Of a stretch of DNA of 64,000 nt, positions 39,152 to 48,248 are shown in pieces. The stretch is from contig JAUWNJ010000003.1 in assembly GCA_030612725.1 (NCBI GenBank), forward strand, positions 1-64,000, in the 5' to 3' direction. The notes below the pieces were generated by a model, which saw only the letters and a list, made by a program, of their open reading frames with translations, was not told where the DNA came from and made no database searches. Position numbers and translations under genes: made by a program. The stretch is from Planctomycetales bacterium. GTDB lineage: Bacteria; Planctomycetota; Phycisphaerae; SM23-33. Position 1 is the stretch's first letter. Each line of letters opens with the position of its first letter.

Positions 39152-39490
39152 TCACGTTTCCAGTCCCAGTTGCAGCGGCTTGGTGAATTTCATTGCTGTG
39201 GCGACGCTGGAGTTGTCCTTCATCGGTTCGTGGCGTAGGATATTCGCGTCGGTCGAGACGTTTTCGAACATGAACGTATTTGCCGTCGATCGCCCAAGGC
39301 GTACGTCGATATGAACCGGCTGACCGAGCGGGATGGTGTCCTCTATCGGTGCTGTCAGCAGCGCCCCGCCGTTGGAGAAGTTCAGCGTTTTCGTATGCAG
39401 CAGTTCTTTTCCGGCGGTGTCGGTAACGACGACCGGGCAGGTAAGGTCAAAGCGTTTGTAAGCGCGACGTTCATCCGGCGATGGGGTCAT
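39152..39490 (-). CDS. PilZ-domain protein
   Basis: The 112-residue protein shows a PilZ-like beta barrel: ERRAYKRFDLTCPVVVTDTA supplies the RxxxR-type c-di-GMP motif, and TLNFSNGGALLTAPIE stands in for the D/NxSxxG motif. Binding is thus plausible, though the first motif is spaced RRAYKR rather than canonical. Its start overlaps the NYN gene stop by four bases. No cyclase or flagellar genes are nearby. Confidence 0.8.
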   Translation of the reverse strand: MTPSPDERRAYKRFDLTCPVVVTDTAGKELLHTKTLNFSNGGALLTAPIEDTIPLGQPVHIDVRLGRSTANTFMFENVSTDANILRHEPMKDNSSVATAMKFTKPLQLGLET

Positions 39491-39987
39491 GGCAGGGGAT
39501 CCTCCTTTTCATCGTATTCTTCGACGTTCAATTCCTTCAGCCAGGCGCGGGTCTGCTCGGGCGTCAGTCCGACTCGCTTTTCCGGCGGTTCGGACGGAAG
39601 GGTTTTGGGAGATTCTTCCAGCATTCGCACCAGTGCTTTTGCGAACTCTTCACTGGTCTTCAGTTTGCATTTTCGTTTGCGGGCGGCATCGCGGATTTCG
39701 TGATCGGTACTGACGAGTGTCAGTCGGCGCGGCGCGCTGTCGGCGGCGATGCTTTCAATAATCACGTCGTCAGCGGTTCGACCGGCGGAGTATTTTACGT
39801 CGATTCGATCATCTTGAATCTGACTGGCCAACGGGCCATAGGGCGGCGTACCGTCGAAAACGACCCGAACCTTCTGCCCACTCGAAGCGAATTTACCCAG
39901 TAACCGACATAATCCGCCGCGACCGACTTCCAGACCCACATCCCGCAACGCGTACATCAAGTTGTTCCCGTCAATTAGAAATGGCAT
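39487..39987 (-). CDS. NYN-domain (YacP-like) nuclease
   Basis: The ATG at 39987 (MPFLIDGNNLMYALRD) is chosen over 40008; the product is 166 residues. The PIN/NYN acidic residues are in LIDGNNL, VVFDGTPP, GRTADDVIIE and VSTDHEIRD. Such YacP/Rae1-like proteins are RNases that act on mRNA or rRNA in some bacteria. The final third is helical and Pro/Glu-rich. It is coupled to the PilZ gene downstream. Confidence 0.85.
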   Translation of the reverse strand: MPFLIDGNNLMYALRDVGLEVGRGGLCRLLGKFASSGQKVRVVFDGTPPYGPLASQIQDDRIDVKYSAGRTADDVIIESIAADSAPRRLTLVSTDHEIRDAARKRKCKLKTSEEFAKALVRMLEESPKTLPSEPPEKRVGLTPEQTRAWLKELNVEEYDEKEDPLP

Positions 39988-40085
39988 GGTTTCATATGGT
40001 ACTACCAAAGTGCGATTTCGACAACAACATTACAGAAGACGCTTTATTGAGCGGCGTATTTAGAGCATATAACAAAAAGAAATTC

Positions 40086-40178
40086 ACCGCAGAGAACGCA
40101 GTCCGTAGGACTCTTCGAGAGCACGCAGAGAAAAGAAACAAAAAAGTTTTTTTATTTGTTCTCTGCGATCTCTGCGGT
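40086..40178. repeat. Nested palindromic element downstream of pyrC
   Basis: ACCGCAGAGA (40086-40095) pairs with TCTCTGCGGT (40169-40178). Inside, CGCAGAGAA (40124-40132) pairs with TTCTCTGCG (40159-40167) around an A/T-rich centre. It fills the gap between the NYN and pyrC genes. It may also terminate pyrC transcription, as it lies just past the stop and contains long T runs. Confidence 0.6.
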
Positions 40179-40186
40179 TCATTTTG

Positions 40187-41455
40187 TTATGGTTTCTTGA
40201 CTTCTCCGCCGACGATGGTGGTGATGGGTTTTCCTTTGAGTTTCCATCCTTCGTATGGGCAGTTTCGGCTTTTTGATTGGAATTTTTCCGCTTGGACTGT
40301 CCATCGCTTCTTCGGGTCTATGATTGTTATATCGGCGTCGGCTCCGACGGCAAGCGCGCCTGAATCGGCGCGAATTACACGCGCCGGATTGACTGTCATC
40401 TTCGCTATCACCCCCGGCCAGTCCAGCAGGTTAGTGTCTATCAAGGCCTTGGCGTACAGGGCGACGGCGCATTCGAGGCTGATCATACCGAACGGCGCCA
40501 AGGCGAATTCCAGTTCCTTCTCTTCGTCCGATTGGGGTGCGTGGTCGGTGGCGAGGCAGTCTATCGTCCCGTCAGCCACACCGGCGCGGAGGGCCTCGAC
40601 GTCAGTGGCGCTGCGCAAGGGCGGATTGACCTTGTAGACCGGGTCGAAGGAGGCACAAGATGCATCGGTCAGCAACAGGTGGTGCGGTGTGGCTTCCGCC
40701 GTTACGCGAACGCCGCGAGCCTTGGCCTGACGTATCAACTCCACCGACCAGGCCGATGAAACGTGCTGGACGTGATAACGAGCGCCGGTTCGTTCTGCCA
40801 GGACAAGGTCGCGTTGGAGCATCAGTTCTTCGCCGGCCGAGGCGATCCCGCGCAGGCCCAGACGGACGGCCACGGCCCCGGAGTTCATCGCCCCGCCGGA
40901 AAGGTCGCCGTCCTGACAGTGCTGCATCAGCGCCACATTGAGCATTCCGGCGTATTGGAGGGCGCGATACATCACGGACGTTGAGGCTACGCCGTCTCCG
41001 TCGTCGCTGAAGGCGACCGCCCCGGCTTCGAGCATCAAGCCCATCTCGGCCAGTTCCGCCCCTTCGCGGGCCTTGGTGATGCACCCGACCGGAAGGACGC
41101 GCGCCAGTCCAGCCTCGGCGCCACGCTGGAGGACGTACTGAATGGCCGTTTCGTTGTCCTGTGGCGGATGCGTGTTGGGCATCGCGCAGATTGTCGTGAA
41201 CCCACCCGCCACCGCTCCGGCGGCAGATGTGGCGATGGTCTCTTCCTCTTCGTGTCCCGGCTCGCGGCAGTGGACGTGAATGTCGATCAGGCCGGGGCAG
41301 ACAATTTTGCCCTTGGCGTCGATGACCTCTTTGGCCTTACCGGCAACCTTGCCGACCTTGACGATTTTACCCTTGGCGATAGCGACATCGGCAATTTCGT
41401 CGGTCCCGCAGGCAGGGTCAATCACGCGCCCGTTTTGTATAAGTATGTCGTTCAT
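40187..41455 (-). CDS. pyrC: Dihydroorotase
   Basis: The ATG at 41455 (MNDILIQNGRVIDPAC) is used instead of 41527; the product is 422 residues, typical for class I dihydroorotases. It closes N-carbamoyl-aspartate to dihydroorotate in pyrimidine synthesis. Zinc ligands lie in GLIDIHVHCREPGHEEEETI, then AMPNTHPP, VQHVSSAWS and LATDHAPQSDEEK. It is the last gene of pyrR-pyrB-pyrC, separated from pyrB by about 200 bases that contain a hairpin. Confidence 0.95.
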   Translation of the reverse strand: MNDILIQNGRVIDPACGTDEIADVAIAKGKIVKVGKVAGKAKEVIDAKGKIVCPGLIDIHVHCREPGHEEEETIATSAAGAVAGGFTTICAMPNTHPPQDNETAIQYVLQRGAEAGLARVLPVGCITKAREGAELAEMGLMLEAGAVAFSDDGDGVASTSVMYRALQYAGMLNVALMQHCQDGDLSGGAMNSGAVAVRLGLRGIASAGEELMLQRDLVLAERTGARYHVQHVSSAWSVELIRQAKARGVRVTAEATPHHLLLTDASCASFDPVYKVNPPLRSATDVEALRAGVADGTIDCLATDHAPQSDEEKELEFALAPFGMISLECAVALYAKALIDTNLLDWPGVIAKMTVNPARVIRADSGALAVGADADITIIDPKKRWTVQAEKFQSKSRNCPYEGWKLKGKPITTIVGGEVKKP

Positions 41456-41571
41456 AATTTTTATTCGCGTAATATAGTTCGTTTCCGGCCGCGGAGCAGA
41501 TTTTCTGTCGGCCCTTCGGGCCTTCACGACCGCGCCCCCACAGGGCTATTTCTGTTAGTTCCGCCCTGTTT

Positions 41572-41591
41572 CCCAGGGTTTCCGCCCTGGG
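41572..41591. repeat. Hairpin between pyrB and pyrC
   Basis: CCCAGGG-TTTCCG-CCCTGGG is a perfect 7-bp stem, with nearby GCCCTG repeats. It resembles a dispersed stem-loop repeat. It could also affect read-through from pyrB to pyrC. Confidence 0.5.
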
Positions 41592-41659
41592 CTAAAAACG
41601 ACCGCCGCTTCGTGGCTGGAAAAAGACACGCCAACTGCTCACTCGTATAATTCGATATT

Positions 41660-42604
41660 TTATTTCGCTGCCTGACTCACTAAATACAGCACGGCCATGC
41701 GTATGGCCAGGCCGTTGGTTACCTGGCGGAGAATGCAGTTGTTAGGCCCGTCGGCGACCTCGGAAGTAATCTCCACGCCGCGATTCATCGGACCCGGGTG
41801 CATTATCAGCACGTCCTTCCGGCAGCGTGCCATGCGCTCGGAGTTCAGGCCGTAGAGCCGACTGTACTCGCGGACCGAAGGAAACAGGCCGCTGCCGAAC
41901 CGCTCAAACTGTATCCGCAGCATGTTGATTACGTCCACTTCGGCGAGCACGTCGTCGAGGCTATGGGATATTTCGCAACCCATGGCGGTAATCGCAGCCG
42001 GTACGAGCGTCGGCGGTCCGACCACGACGACCTCGGCTCCGAGTTTCCGCAGGCCTATGATATTACTCCGCGCGACGCGCGAATGCGCGATGTCGCCGAC
42101 AATCGCCACCCGAAGACCGGAAAGCCCCCCAAGCCGCCGGCGAATCGTGAATATGTCCAGCAGGGCTTGTGTGGGGTGCTCGTGCGAACCGTCGCCGGCG
42201 TTGACGATTGAGGCTGATACCTGCTTCGCCAGCATGTGCGGCGCGCCGCTCTGGCTGTGGCGTATGACGAAAATATCGACGCCCATCGCCTCGACGTTCC
42301 GAACCGTATCGAGCGTCGTCTCGCCCTTGGTAACCGAGGAACCTTTGGAAGTAAGCAGCACCGTGTCGGCCGACAGACGCGAAGCCGCCAACTCGAAACT
42401 CATCCGCGTCCGCGTGCTGTCCTCGAAGAACAACAACCCGACCACCTTTCCGCGAAGTGCGGGAACCTTCTTTATCGATCGCGTCGATACCTCGCGGAAA
42501 CTCTCTGCCGTGTCGAGAATGTAGGTGATTTCCTCGGCAGACAGTTCGTCGAGTCCGACGAGGTGTTTTCGTTTCCAGATAAATTCACCCGTGGTCTTGG
42601 TCAT
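41660..42604 (-). CDS. pyrB: Aspartate carbamoyltransferase, catalytic subunit
   Basis: The 314-residue protein is a standard catalytic chain. It joins carbamoyl phosphate and aspartate. The phosphate loop is FFEDSTRTRMSFELAASRL; HPTQALLD and ILRIQFERFGSGLFPS/HPGPMNRGVEI follow. No pyrI is present, as is usual where PyrR regulates. Its start overlaps the pyrR stop by four bases. Confidence 0.96.
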   Translation of the reverse strand: MTKTTGEFIWKRKHLVGLDELSAEEITYILDTAESFREVSTRSIKKVPALRGKVVGLLFFEDSTRTRMSFELAASRLSADTVLLTSKGSSVTKGETTLDTVRNVEAMGVDIFVIRHSQSGAPHMLAKQVSASIVNAGDGSHEHPTQALLDIFTIRRRLGGLSGLRVAIVGDIAHSRVARSNIIGLRKLGAEVVVVGPPTLVPAAITAMGCEISHSLDDVLAEVDVINMLRIQFERFGSGLFPSVREYSRLYGLNSERMARCRKDVLIMHPGPMNRGVEITSEVADGPNNCILRQVTNGLAIRMAVLYLVSQAAK

Positions 42605-43158
42605 TTTTTCGTTCGCTTTTTCTTTTTGGCGTCCGGTTCGGCGAGGAATGCGCCTTCGTCGCCGTCGTTTTCTTTCAGGTGCAGCCTGACGCTGGCATTG
42701 GTCGGCGCTTTTACCGTTGCGCCGACGAAATCGGCTGCGATGGGAAGTTCCCGTCCGCCTCGGTCGATAAGGACAGCCAGTCGTATCGCCATCGGTCTGC
42801 CGAAATCTACCAGCGCGTCCATGGCTGCGCGCACGCTCCTGCCCGTATGGAGCACGTCATCGACCAGCAGCACAATTTTCCCGTCCAGGTCGAAATCTAT
42901 TTCGGTGGCGCGGATCAGCGGTATTCCCTTTCGCATCGAAAGGTCGTCGCGGTAGAAGGTGATGTCAAGCACGCCGTAATCGATGGGCTTGTCTCTCCGG
43001 TCCTGCAGGCGTTTGACTATTCGTCGGGCCAATGTCTCTCCGCGCGTGCGGATACCGATAACGGCAAGGGATTGTTCCTGGTTTAAATGGGATTCGACTT
43101 GCCTGTAAAGGCGGTTGAGTGCGTTCTCGACCTGCCGAGCGGTTAGCAGCCTTTTCAT
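42601..43158 (-). CDS. pyrR: PyrR-type regulator/uracil phosphoribosyltransferase
   Basis: The 185-residue protein has the PRPP-binding signature KIVLLVDDVLHTGRSVRAAM and the family block IGIRTRGETLARRIVKRLQ. PyrR can bind pyr mRNA leaders and has weak uracil phosphoribosyltransferase activity. It heads pyrR-pyrB-pyrC. I saw no convincing PyrR-binding anti-antiterminator in the ~90 bases upstream. The C-terminus ends in a Lys-rich tail (EPDAKKKKRTKK). Confidence 0.92.
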   Translation of the reverse strand: MKRLLTARQVENALNRLYRQVESHLNQEQSLAVIGIRTRGETLARRIVKRLQDRRDKPIDYGVLDITFYRDDLSMRKGIPLIRATEIDFDLDGKIVLLVDDVLHTGRSVRAAMDALVDFGRPMAIRLAVLIDRGGRELPIAADFVGATVKAPTNASVRLHLKENDGDEGAFLAEPDAKKKKRTKK

Positions 43159-43248
43159 ACGTCGTATGCCCTTTCCAGACCGAAATTAAACCATAACGAC
43201 ACACTACCCGAAATACAAGAAAAGAAAAGGGTACGGGAATTTTTTCTT

Positions 43249-44232
43249 TCATCGGTCCGGCGCGATAAATTCGCCCGGACGGGGCTTTTGACGGTCTATC
43301 TGCGCTTTTGAACGCACCAGAAGCACCCCACCGGCGACGATAACGACCCCGCCGAGCAACTCTATCAACGTCATCTTTTCGCCAAGGAATATCCACGCAC
43401 CTATGTATGTAACGAAAGGCGTAGCCATAAGGATTCCGGTTGCGATCACGGGGCCCAGGCCGTGAATACCGCGATAGTACAACATATGCGAGAACACCAT
43501 CCCAATAACCGCCGATGCCGCCAAAAAAACCAGAATCTTCAGCGTCTCATCGCCCAGCCCGCCCAATTCTCGCCATTTACCGAAGACGAACATCAGCACC
43601 AGCAACACCCCTGCCGTGTAAATGCTGATAACGCCGAAACTCAAACGCAGTGGGTATCCGCCTAAATATCTACGAACGCTGACGGCATACGCTCCCCAGA
43701 ATAACGATGTAGCCACAAGTATCCACATGCCCGTCAGGGACGATTGCTCTGCGGAGAGTAACTTCTGAATGAACAATATCACGATCCCCCCGATGCACAC
43801 GGCAGCGCCTATGAAAAAGATCGGTCTCTTCGCCAGGAGGCGTTCGGACGGTATCAGCAAAAAGCCGAACAGTACCGTAAAGAGAAAGGACGACTTGGTA
43901 ACAAAAGTCATCGTCGCAGCCTCGACCTTGTAGTATGGGCTTAGCGCCCACAAGACCTGCCCGACGACGTTTATGACCGCCGGTACCAGCGCCGCCAGCC
44001 AGATATTCTTCGAGCCGGAAGCGTGCTTCCTCGCTTCGGGTCGATGGCGCAAAATCAGCACAAACGGAAGCAGGATCATCGCCGCGATAGTGTATCGCAC
44101 GGCATTGACCGTCCATGCGTCGAGATAATCCTTGAAGAATCTCAGGAAGATCGACACCGACCCGTAGGTGAACACCGAACAGGCCATACAGACCGTCGCT
44201 ATCGTTGTGTCTTTTTTTTCAGGTAATCTCAT
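43249..44232 (-). CDS. EamA/DMT-family transporter
   Basis: The ATG at 44232 (MRLPEKKDTTIATVCM) is used; the track start lies in repeat DNA. The 327-residue protein has ten membrane helices in two EamA repeats, for example TVNAVRYTIAAMILLPFVLI in the first and VISIYTAGVLLVLMFVFGKW before the second. GVVIVAGGVLLVRSKAQI closes it. The substrate is unknown. Confidence 0.9.
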   Translation of the reverse strand: MRLPEKKDTTIATVCMACSVFTYGSVSIFLRFFKDYLDAWTVNAVRYTIAAMILLPFVLILRHRPEARKHASGSKNIWLAALVPAVINVVGQVLWALSPYYKVEAATMTFVTKSSFLFTVLFGFLLIPSERLLAKRPIFFIGAAVCIGGIVILFIQKLLSAEQSSLTGMWILVATSLFWGAYAVSVRRYLGGYPLRLSFGVISIYTAGVLLVLMFVFGKWRELGGLGDETLKILVFLAASAVIGMVFSHMLYYRGIHGLGPVIATGILMATPFVTYIGAWIFLGEKMTLIELLGGVVIVAGGVLLVRSKAQIDRQKPRPGEFIAPDR

Positions 44233-44245
44233 CATCTGACAGAAT

Positions 44246-44387
44246 GAACCACAAAGAACACTTCGTAATTGCCAATTGCCAATTTCCAATTGCCGATTGA
44301 TCAAAGAATCTATCGCATATTTCTTTCAATTGGAAATTGACAATTGGAAATCGGAAATCTTATTTATTTCCGTGTCCTTTGTGGTTC
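44246..44387. repeat. 142-bp palindromic element
   Basis: GAACCACAAAGAACAC (44246-44261) and GTGTCCTTTGTGGTTC (44372-44387) pair at 15 of 16 positions. The interior has matching CCAATTTCCAATTG and CAATTGGAAATTG blocks. It spans the entire DMT/radical SAM gap, and its right end contributes the radical SAM stop codon. Confidence 0.75.
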
Positions 44388-45411
44388 AAGTTTTTTTCGG
44401 TTTACCGTGGTCGAGAAAGAGCGTCGGCAGTGAGCGGGCCAGGCTGACGGGGCTGTAGAGGCATTCGACTTCGCCCCGGCAGTTGTACCAGCAGTCGCGG
44501 CAGTTGTTGCCACGGGCGGCGGTGCGGAGGCGACGCTCGATATGGCGGATGTCGTCGCGGTAGAGGTTCCCGACTGGCCTGTCCCGCCGCTCGACACAAA
44601 TGGCTACGTCGCCGTTCTCGTCGATATTGAAAAACGCCCGCCCCGCCCGGCAGCCGGGGACACCTTCGGCGAGAAACGTGTCGAATTTCCCCAGATAATG
44701 CGGGTTTGACAGGAAATTACTGTAGCGGCTTCGCAGGTCGAGCAGGCGCGGCGAGACCGCCCCGTCGTTGTGGAAATAAGCGGCTGAGCCGGTCTTTTCC
44801 TGCCCGTAAGGCTGGACCATAAAGTACGCGCCGCGCTCGGCTGCCATTTGAATCAGCGGCTCGATCTGGTCGATATTGTCGTCCATCAGGACGGCGATGA
44901 CGTTGACCCGCTGCCACTCGTGCACGCGTGCGGCTTTGAACATCTCGACTGCCCGCCAAGCGTGCTCCCATGCCCCGACCATTCCGCGACGTTCGTCGTG
45001 GCGGGCTTCCGTCGCGTAGTCGATACTTACCGACGCGCCCCACAGACCGGCACGCATCAGGTCGTCGGCGAGTTCGGGCGTCAGCAGCCACCCGTTGGTC
45101 GTAAGAAACGGGAAATGATACCGCCCAATGGCCTCGACGATTTCCGGGATGTCCGTTCGCAACAGCGGCTCTCCGCCGGCAAGGCTCACCAGCATCGAAC
45201 CCATCTGCGCGAGTTTGCGCGCGCCTTCGGCGTAGGCCGAGGCCGGCGGCTCGGTAGCGGCATCGGCATTCAATGCCCAGTAGTTGCAGAATCGGCAGCG
45301 GAAGTTGCACCGGTACGTTACCTGCCAGGCGCACCAGAGCGGATGCCGGCTGGTCCACGCACGAAACAGTCGCCACTTCTTCTCAACCGAATTAATCATT
45401 GCATCTTTCAT
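44386..45411 (-). CDS. Radical SAM protein
   Basis: The ATG at 45411 is used; the product is 341 residues. The cluster motif is CNFRCRFCNYW (near residue 35) and LAGGEPLLR follows. C-terminal cysteines (GCRAGRAFFNIDENGDVAIC, NNCRDCWYNCRGEVECLY) suggest a SPASM-type extension. The core resembles enzymes related to HpnH/PqqE-like peptide or small-molecule modifiers, but no substrate can be read. The nearest partner gene is the divergent 534-residue protein. Confidence 0.85.
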   Translation of the reverse strand: MKDAMINSVEKKWRLFRAWTSRHPLWCAWQVTYRCNFRCRFCNYWALNADAATEPPASAYAEGARKLAQMGSMLVSLAGGEPLLRTDIPEIVEAIGRYHFPFLTTNGWLLTPELADDLMRAGLWGASVSIDYATEARHDERRGMVGAWEHAWRAVEMFKAARVHEWQRVNVIAVLMDDNIDQIEPLIQMAAERGAYFMVQPYGQEKTGSAAYFHNDGAVSPRLLDLRSRYSNFLSNPHYLGKFDTFLAEGVPGCRAGRAFFNIDENGDVAICVERRDRPVGNLYRDDIRHIERRLRTAARGNNCRDCWYNCRGEVECLYSPVSLARSLPTLFLDHGKPKKT

Positions 45412-45466
45412 CAATAAAACAATAGTTACAGATTGCTTACTATAATGCCCGAAGGAGAAAATCGCT

Positions 45467-47071
45467 ATGAACGAAATTACCGCACGACGGCGCGAATACC
45501 TTCAGCGCGTCCTTGACGAGATAGAAGAACCCTCAAAGGCCGACTACGAAGAGGTAATGCGCCCGACCGCCCAGCCGTTGGGACCGCAACAGCACCGAAA
45601 GGCCAAGTCGTATGATAGCAGAATGTGGGTAATCAACCATTCGCGCCTCGTTCTCGGCAGGGACATTGACAAGGCCAACCGCTACTTCGAGTCCGCCCAT
45701 CTCGATACCCGGCCGGTGGAATGGCCGGACAGAACGACCGACGACCCCGACTGGGACTTCCTGGCCACAATGCTGCTAAAAACCGTACTGGACTTTGGTC
45801 GGTCGGACCTGCTGAGCGAAAAGGCCAAAACGAACCTCAAGGCGATATTCATCGACTGGAAGCAGCCGCGCCGCCCGGCGGTCAACGCCGACAACGACCG
45901 CGCTGCCCGCTGGCCCGTCATACACACGGAAAACCACGATATAATGTGCCTGACCATCGGCCTGTTCGGGGCCCTCTTTGCCGGAAGGGACACCGACGCC
46001 CACGTAAGGGAAATGTCAAAATCGTTGGCGTGGCGATTCGAGCGTGGCTGGGTCGAGTGGCACTCCCCGTGCTACCAGATACACTATCTCAACCCGCTTC
46101 TGATCCTGGCCCGGCACGCGCCCTCGCCGGCTCTGCGGAAAGGCGCCGCCGACCTTATCAACCTCCAGATGGCGGAAAGGGCGCTGTTGAGCGTCAACGG
46201 TCATCTCGGCGGACCGTTCTATCGCGGATACGACCGGCACATCGAGTCCGACCTCTTCGACGGATACCTGCCGGTGATGTGGCTGGCATTCGGCCTTGGG
46301 GATCCGTGGCTGACTCTCAAAGACGGCGTGGCGTTTGCCGTTGATTCCTTCGAGCCCGACCCGATTGTCTCTGCCCTGGCGGCGGAGGCTGCGACCAGGC
46401 CATTGTTGCAATACAAAGGAACTCGCCGACACCCGCAGGGGCGGGAGGGGCTGGCGCCGATTTATTACTACAACACACCCCACGTGTGCATGGGCTTTAT
46501 GGGCATCTTCGGCTTCGGCCACCAGTCGCGTTTCTTCAACGTCATGTTCGCAGACGAACCGGCAAAGAGCCTGCGGACATTTATGCGGGAGCCGGAGTTG
46601 CAGAGCGACTGGGACCAGCGAAACGAAAGGGGCGAACTGGTTCAACATGAAAACTGGCTGATATCCCGAGGCGCCCTGGTCGAAGAAGGCGGAATTAAGC
46701 CGACCAACGCCGGTAAGTGGAACCTGTACCGCGTCGGCAAGGGCCTTTGCGCTCACGTCGAACTGGCCGGCGACCTGCACGTCTTCCAGGTCTCCGATCT
46801 GGACACTTACCCTGACGAGCAGGCTTTCATCTCGGCACTGTCCGTGCCGGAAAAGGTCGATAATTCCGTGCGGGCAAAAACCGCCGGCGGCGAAGAACTA
46901 TCCGTGAACCTCTCCGATATGTCATTGACTCTCAACGGACAAGCCCCCCAGGACTGGTCCAATATGCTCCACGACTGCCCGGCCATGCGGTCCGAATACG
47001 GCAGCGGCGTGATAGAGATAAAAACAGGGCAAGGAACTCTGACCCTGGACAACAGAGCCTTGGCTGTATGA
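45467..47071 (+). CDS. Putative polysaccharide-acting alpha/alpha-barrel protein
   Basis: AAGGAG lies upstream of the ATG. The 534-residue protein lacks a signal peptide. HTENHDIMCLTIGLFGALFA and WHSPCYQIHYLNPLLILARH resemble alpha/alpha-toroid lyases or hydrolases, where a TENH-like motif is near the active site. A central YYYNTPHVCMGFMGIFGFGH and a beta-rich C-terminus (FQVSDLDTYPDEQAFISALS) follow. This resembles heparinase-like polysaccharide lyases in layout only. It is followed after 16 bases by an M14-like peptidase gene. Confidence 0.55.
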   Translation: MNEITARRREYLQRVLDEIEEPSKADYEEVMRPTAQPLGPQQHRKAKSYDSRMWVINHSRLVLGRDIDKANRYFESAHLDTRPVEWPDRTTDDPDWDFLATMLLKTVLDFGRSDLLSEKAKTNLKAIFIDWKQPRRPAVNADNDRAARWPVIHTENHDIMCLTIGLFGALFAGRDTDAHVREMSKSLAWRFERGWVEWHSPCYQIHYLNPLLILARHAPSPALRKGAADLINLQMAERALLSVNGHLGGPFYRGYDRHIESDLFDGYLPVMWLAFGLGDPWLTLKDGVAFAVDSFEPDPIVSALAAEAATRPLLQYKGTRRHPQGREGLAPIYYYNTPHVCMGFMGIFGFGHQSRFFNVMFADEPAKSLRTFMREPELQSDWDQRNERGELVQHENWLISRGALVEEGGIKPTNAGKWNLYRVGKGLCAHVELAGDLHVFQVSDLDTYPDEQAFISALSVPEKVDNSVRAKTAGGEELSVNLSDMSLTLNGQAPQDWSNMLHDCPAMRSEYGSGVIEIKTGQGTLTLDNRALAV

Positions 47072-47087
47072 GAAAAGGGAACGATAC

Positions 47088-48248
47088 ATGAACGGTTCGC
47101 CGACAATTGACTGCGACTTTCCGGGCGGGAACATCCTCGTCGAGAGAATAGAGGCAGACACCGCCTACATCCGGCAGGACCTCCGCGACACGGACGGCGA
47201 CTGGTTCTACTGGTGCTTCCGCGTTCGTGGGGCTGCGGCGGGGCGGATGCGGTTTCAGTTCACCGGAAGCGACGTGATAGGCGTCCTCGGCCCGGCAGTC
47301 AGCACCGACGGCGGGACGACGTGGGCCTGGCTTGGCTGCGAGACGGTCGAGAACAACGGCTTTGCGTACGCCTTTGCCGCCGAGGCCGACGATGTCCGCT
47401 TCTGCGTCGCCATGCCGTACCTGGAAGCGAACCTGCGAGAGTTTCTGGATAAGCACCGCGACAACCCGCACCTGGACGCGGGCGTACTGTGCCGAAGCCG
47501 GAAGGGCCGGGAAGTTGAACTGCTCCGCCTGGGCAGGATCGACGGCGGCTGCGACATCCGCGTGCTGCTTACCTGCCGGCACCATTGCTGTGAGATGATG
47601 GCCGACTGGGCCTTGGAAGGCATCATGGGAACCGTTCTTGCCGCCGGCGACGACGGTGAGTGGTTCGGCGAGCACGTCGAGTTCCTCGTGGTTCCGTTTG
47701 TCGATAAGGACGGCGTCGAGGACGGCGACCAGGGCAAGAACCGTCTGCCGCGCGACCATAACCGCGACTACGAGGGCGATAGTATCTACCCTGAGACGGG
47801 CGCACTGCGGGAGTTGGTTCCCGCATGGTCGGCCGGCCTGCTGCGGTTCGCGCTGGACATGCACTGCCCATATATTCGCGGCGAGGGACACGAGGAGATA
47901 CATTTCGTCGGGACGGCGAATCGGGAGAACTGGCGTCGCGTCGTGCGATTTTCGGAAATCCTTGAGGATGTGCAGGTCGGCCTGTCCCGAGCGAAGTCGA
48001 GGGGCCCGCTGGTCTTCAAGGCCGAGAACAATCTCCCGTTCGGCCAGGGGTGGAACAAGCCGGACACTTTCAGCAAGGGCGTGAGTTTCAACGGCTGGTC
48101 GGCTGGGCTGCCGGGTCTGCGGTTTGCTTCGAGCCTCGAGATTCCCTACGCCTCCGCCGGAGGCAGGGCGGTAACATCCGAAACCGCTAAATTGCTGGGC
48201 CACGACCTCGCCGGAGCCATCCGACGCTTTCTGCAACAGGAATGCTGA
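47088..48248 (+). CDS. M14-like zinc carboxypeptidase family protein
   Basis: The 386-residue protein has an N-terminal beta-rich domain (DGDWFYWCFRVRGAAAGRMR) and a peptidase-like domain. LLTCRHHCCEMMADWALEGI contains an HxxE that fits the M14 zinc motif, RLPRDHNRDYEGDSIYPETG fits the family's substrate-binding loop, and ALDMHCPYIRGEGHEEIHFV the third ligand region. It probably acts on amide or peptide bonds, perhaps on glycopeptides given the neighbour. A short dispersed repeat (47979-48006) encodes GLSRAKSRGPL in frame. Confidence 0.75.
   Translation: MNGSPTIDCDFPGGNILVERIEADTAYIRQDLRDTDGDWFYWCFRVRGAAAGRMRFQFTGSDVIGVLGPAVSTDGGTTWAWLGCETVENNGFAYAFAAEADDVRFCVAMPYLEANLREFLDKHRDNPHLDAGVLCRSRKGREVELLRLGRIDGGCDIRVLLTCRHHCCEMMADWALEGIMGTVLAAGDDGEWFGEHVEFLVVPFVDKDGVEDGDQGKNRLPRDHNRDYEGDSIYPETGALRELVPAWSAGLLRFALDMHCPYIRGEGHEEIHFVGTANRENWRRVVRFSEILEDVQVGLSRAKSRGPLVFKAENNLPFGQGWNKPDTFSKGVSFNGWSAGLPGLRFASSLEIPYASAGGRAVTSETAKLLGHDLAGAIRRFLQQEC
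47979..48006. repeat. Dispersed repeat inside the M14-like gene
   Basis: CCTGTCCCGAGCGAAGTCGA lies within GGCC boundaries. The sequence resembles a short repeat I recall as common between genes in many environmental genomes. Here it is translated in frame. No other copy was noticed in this window. Confidence 0.4.

Noticed and set aside
42620-43250. PyrR-regulated attenuator upstream of pyrR
   Set aside because: The short leader shows no convincing binding loop or terminator pair.
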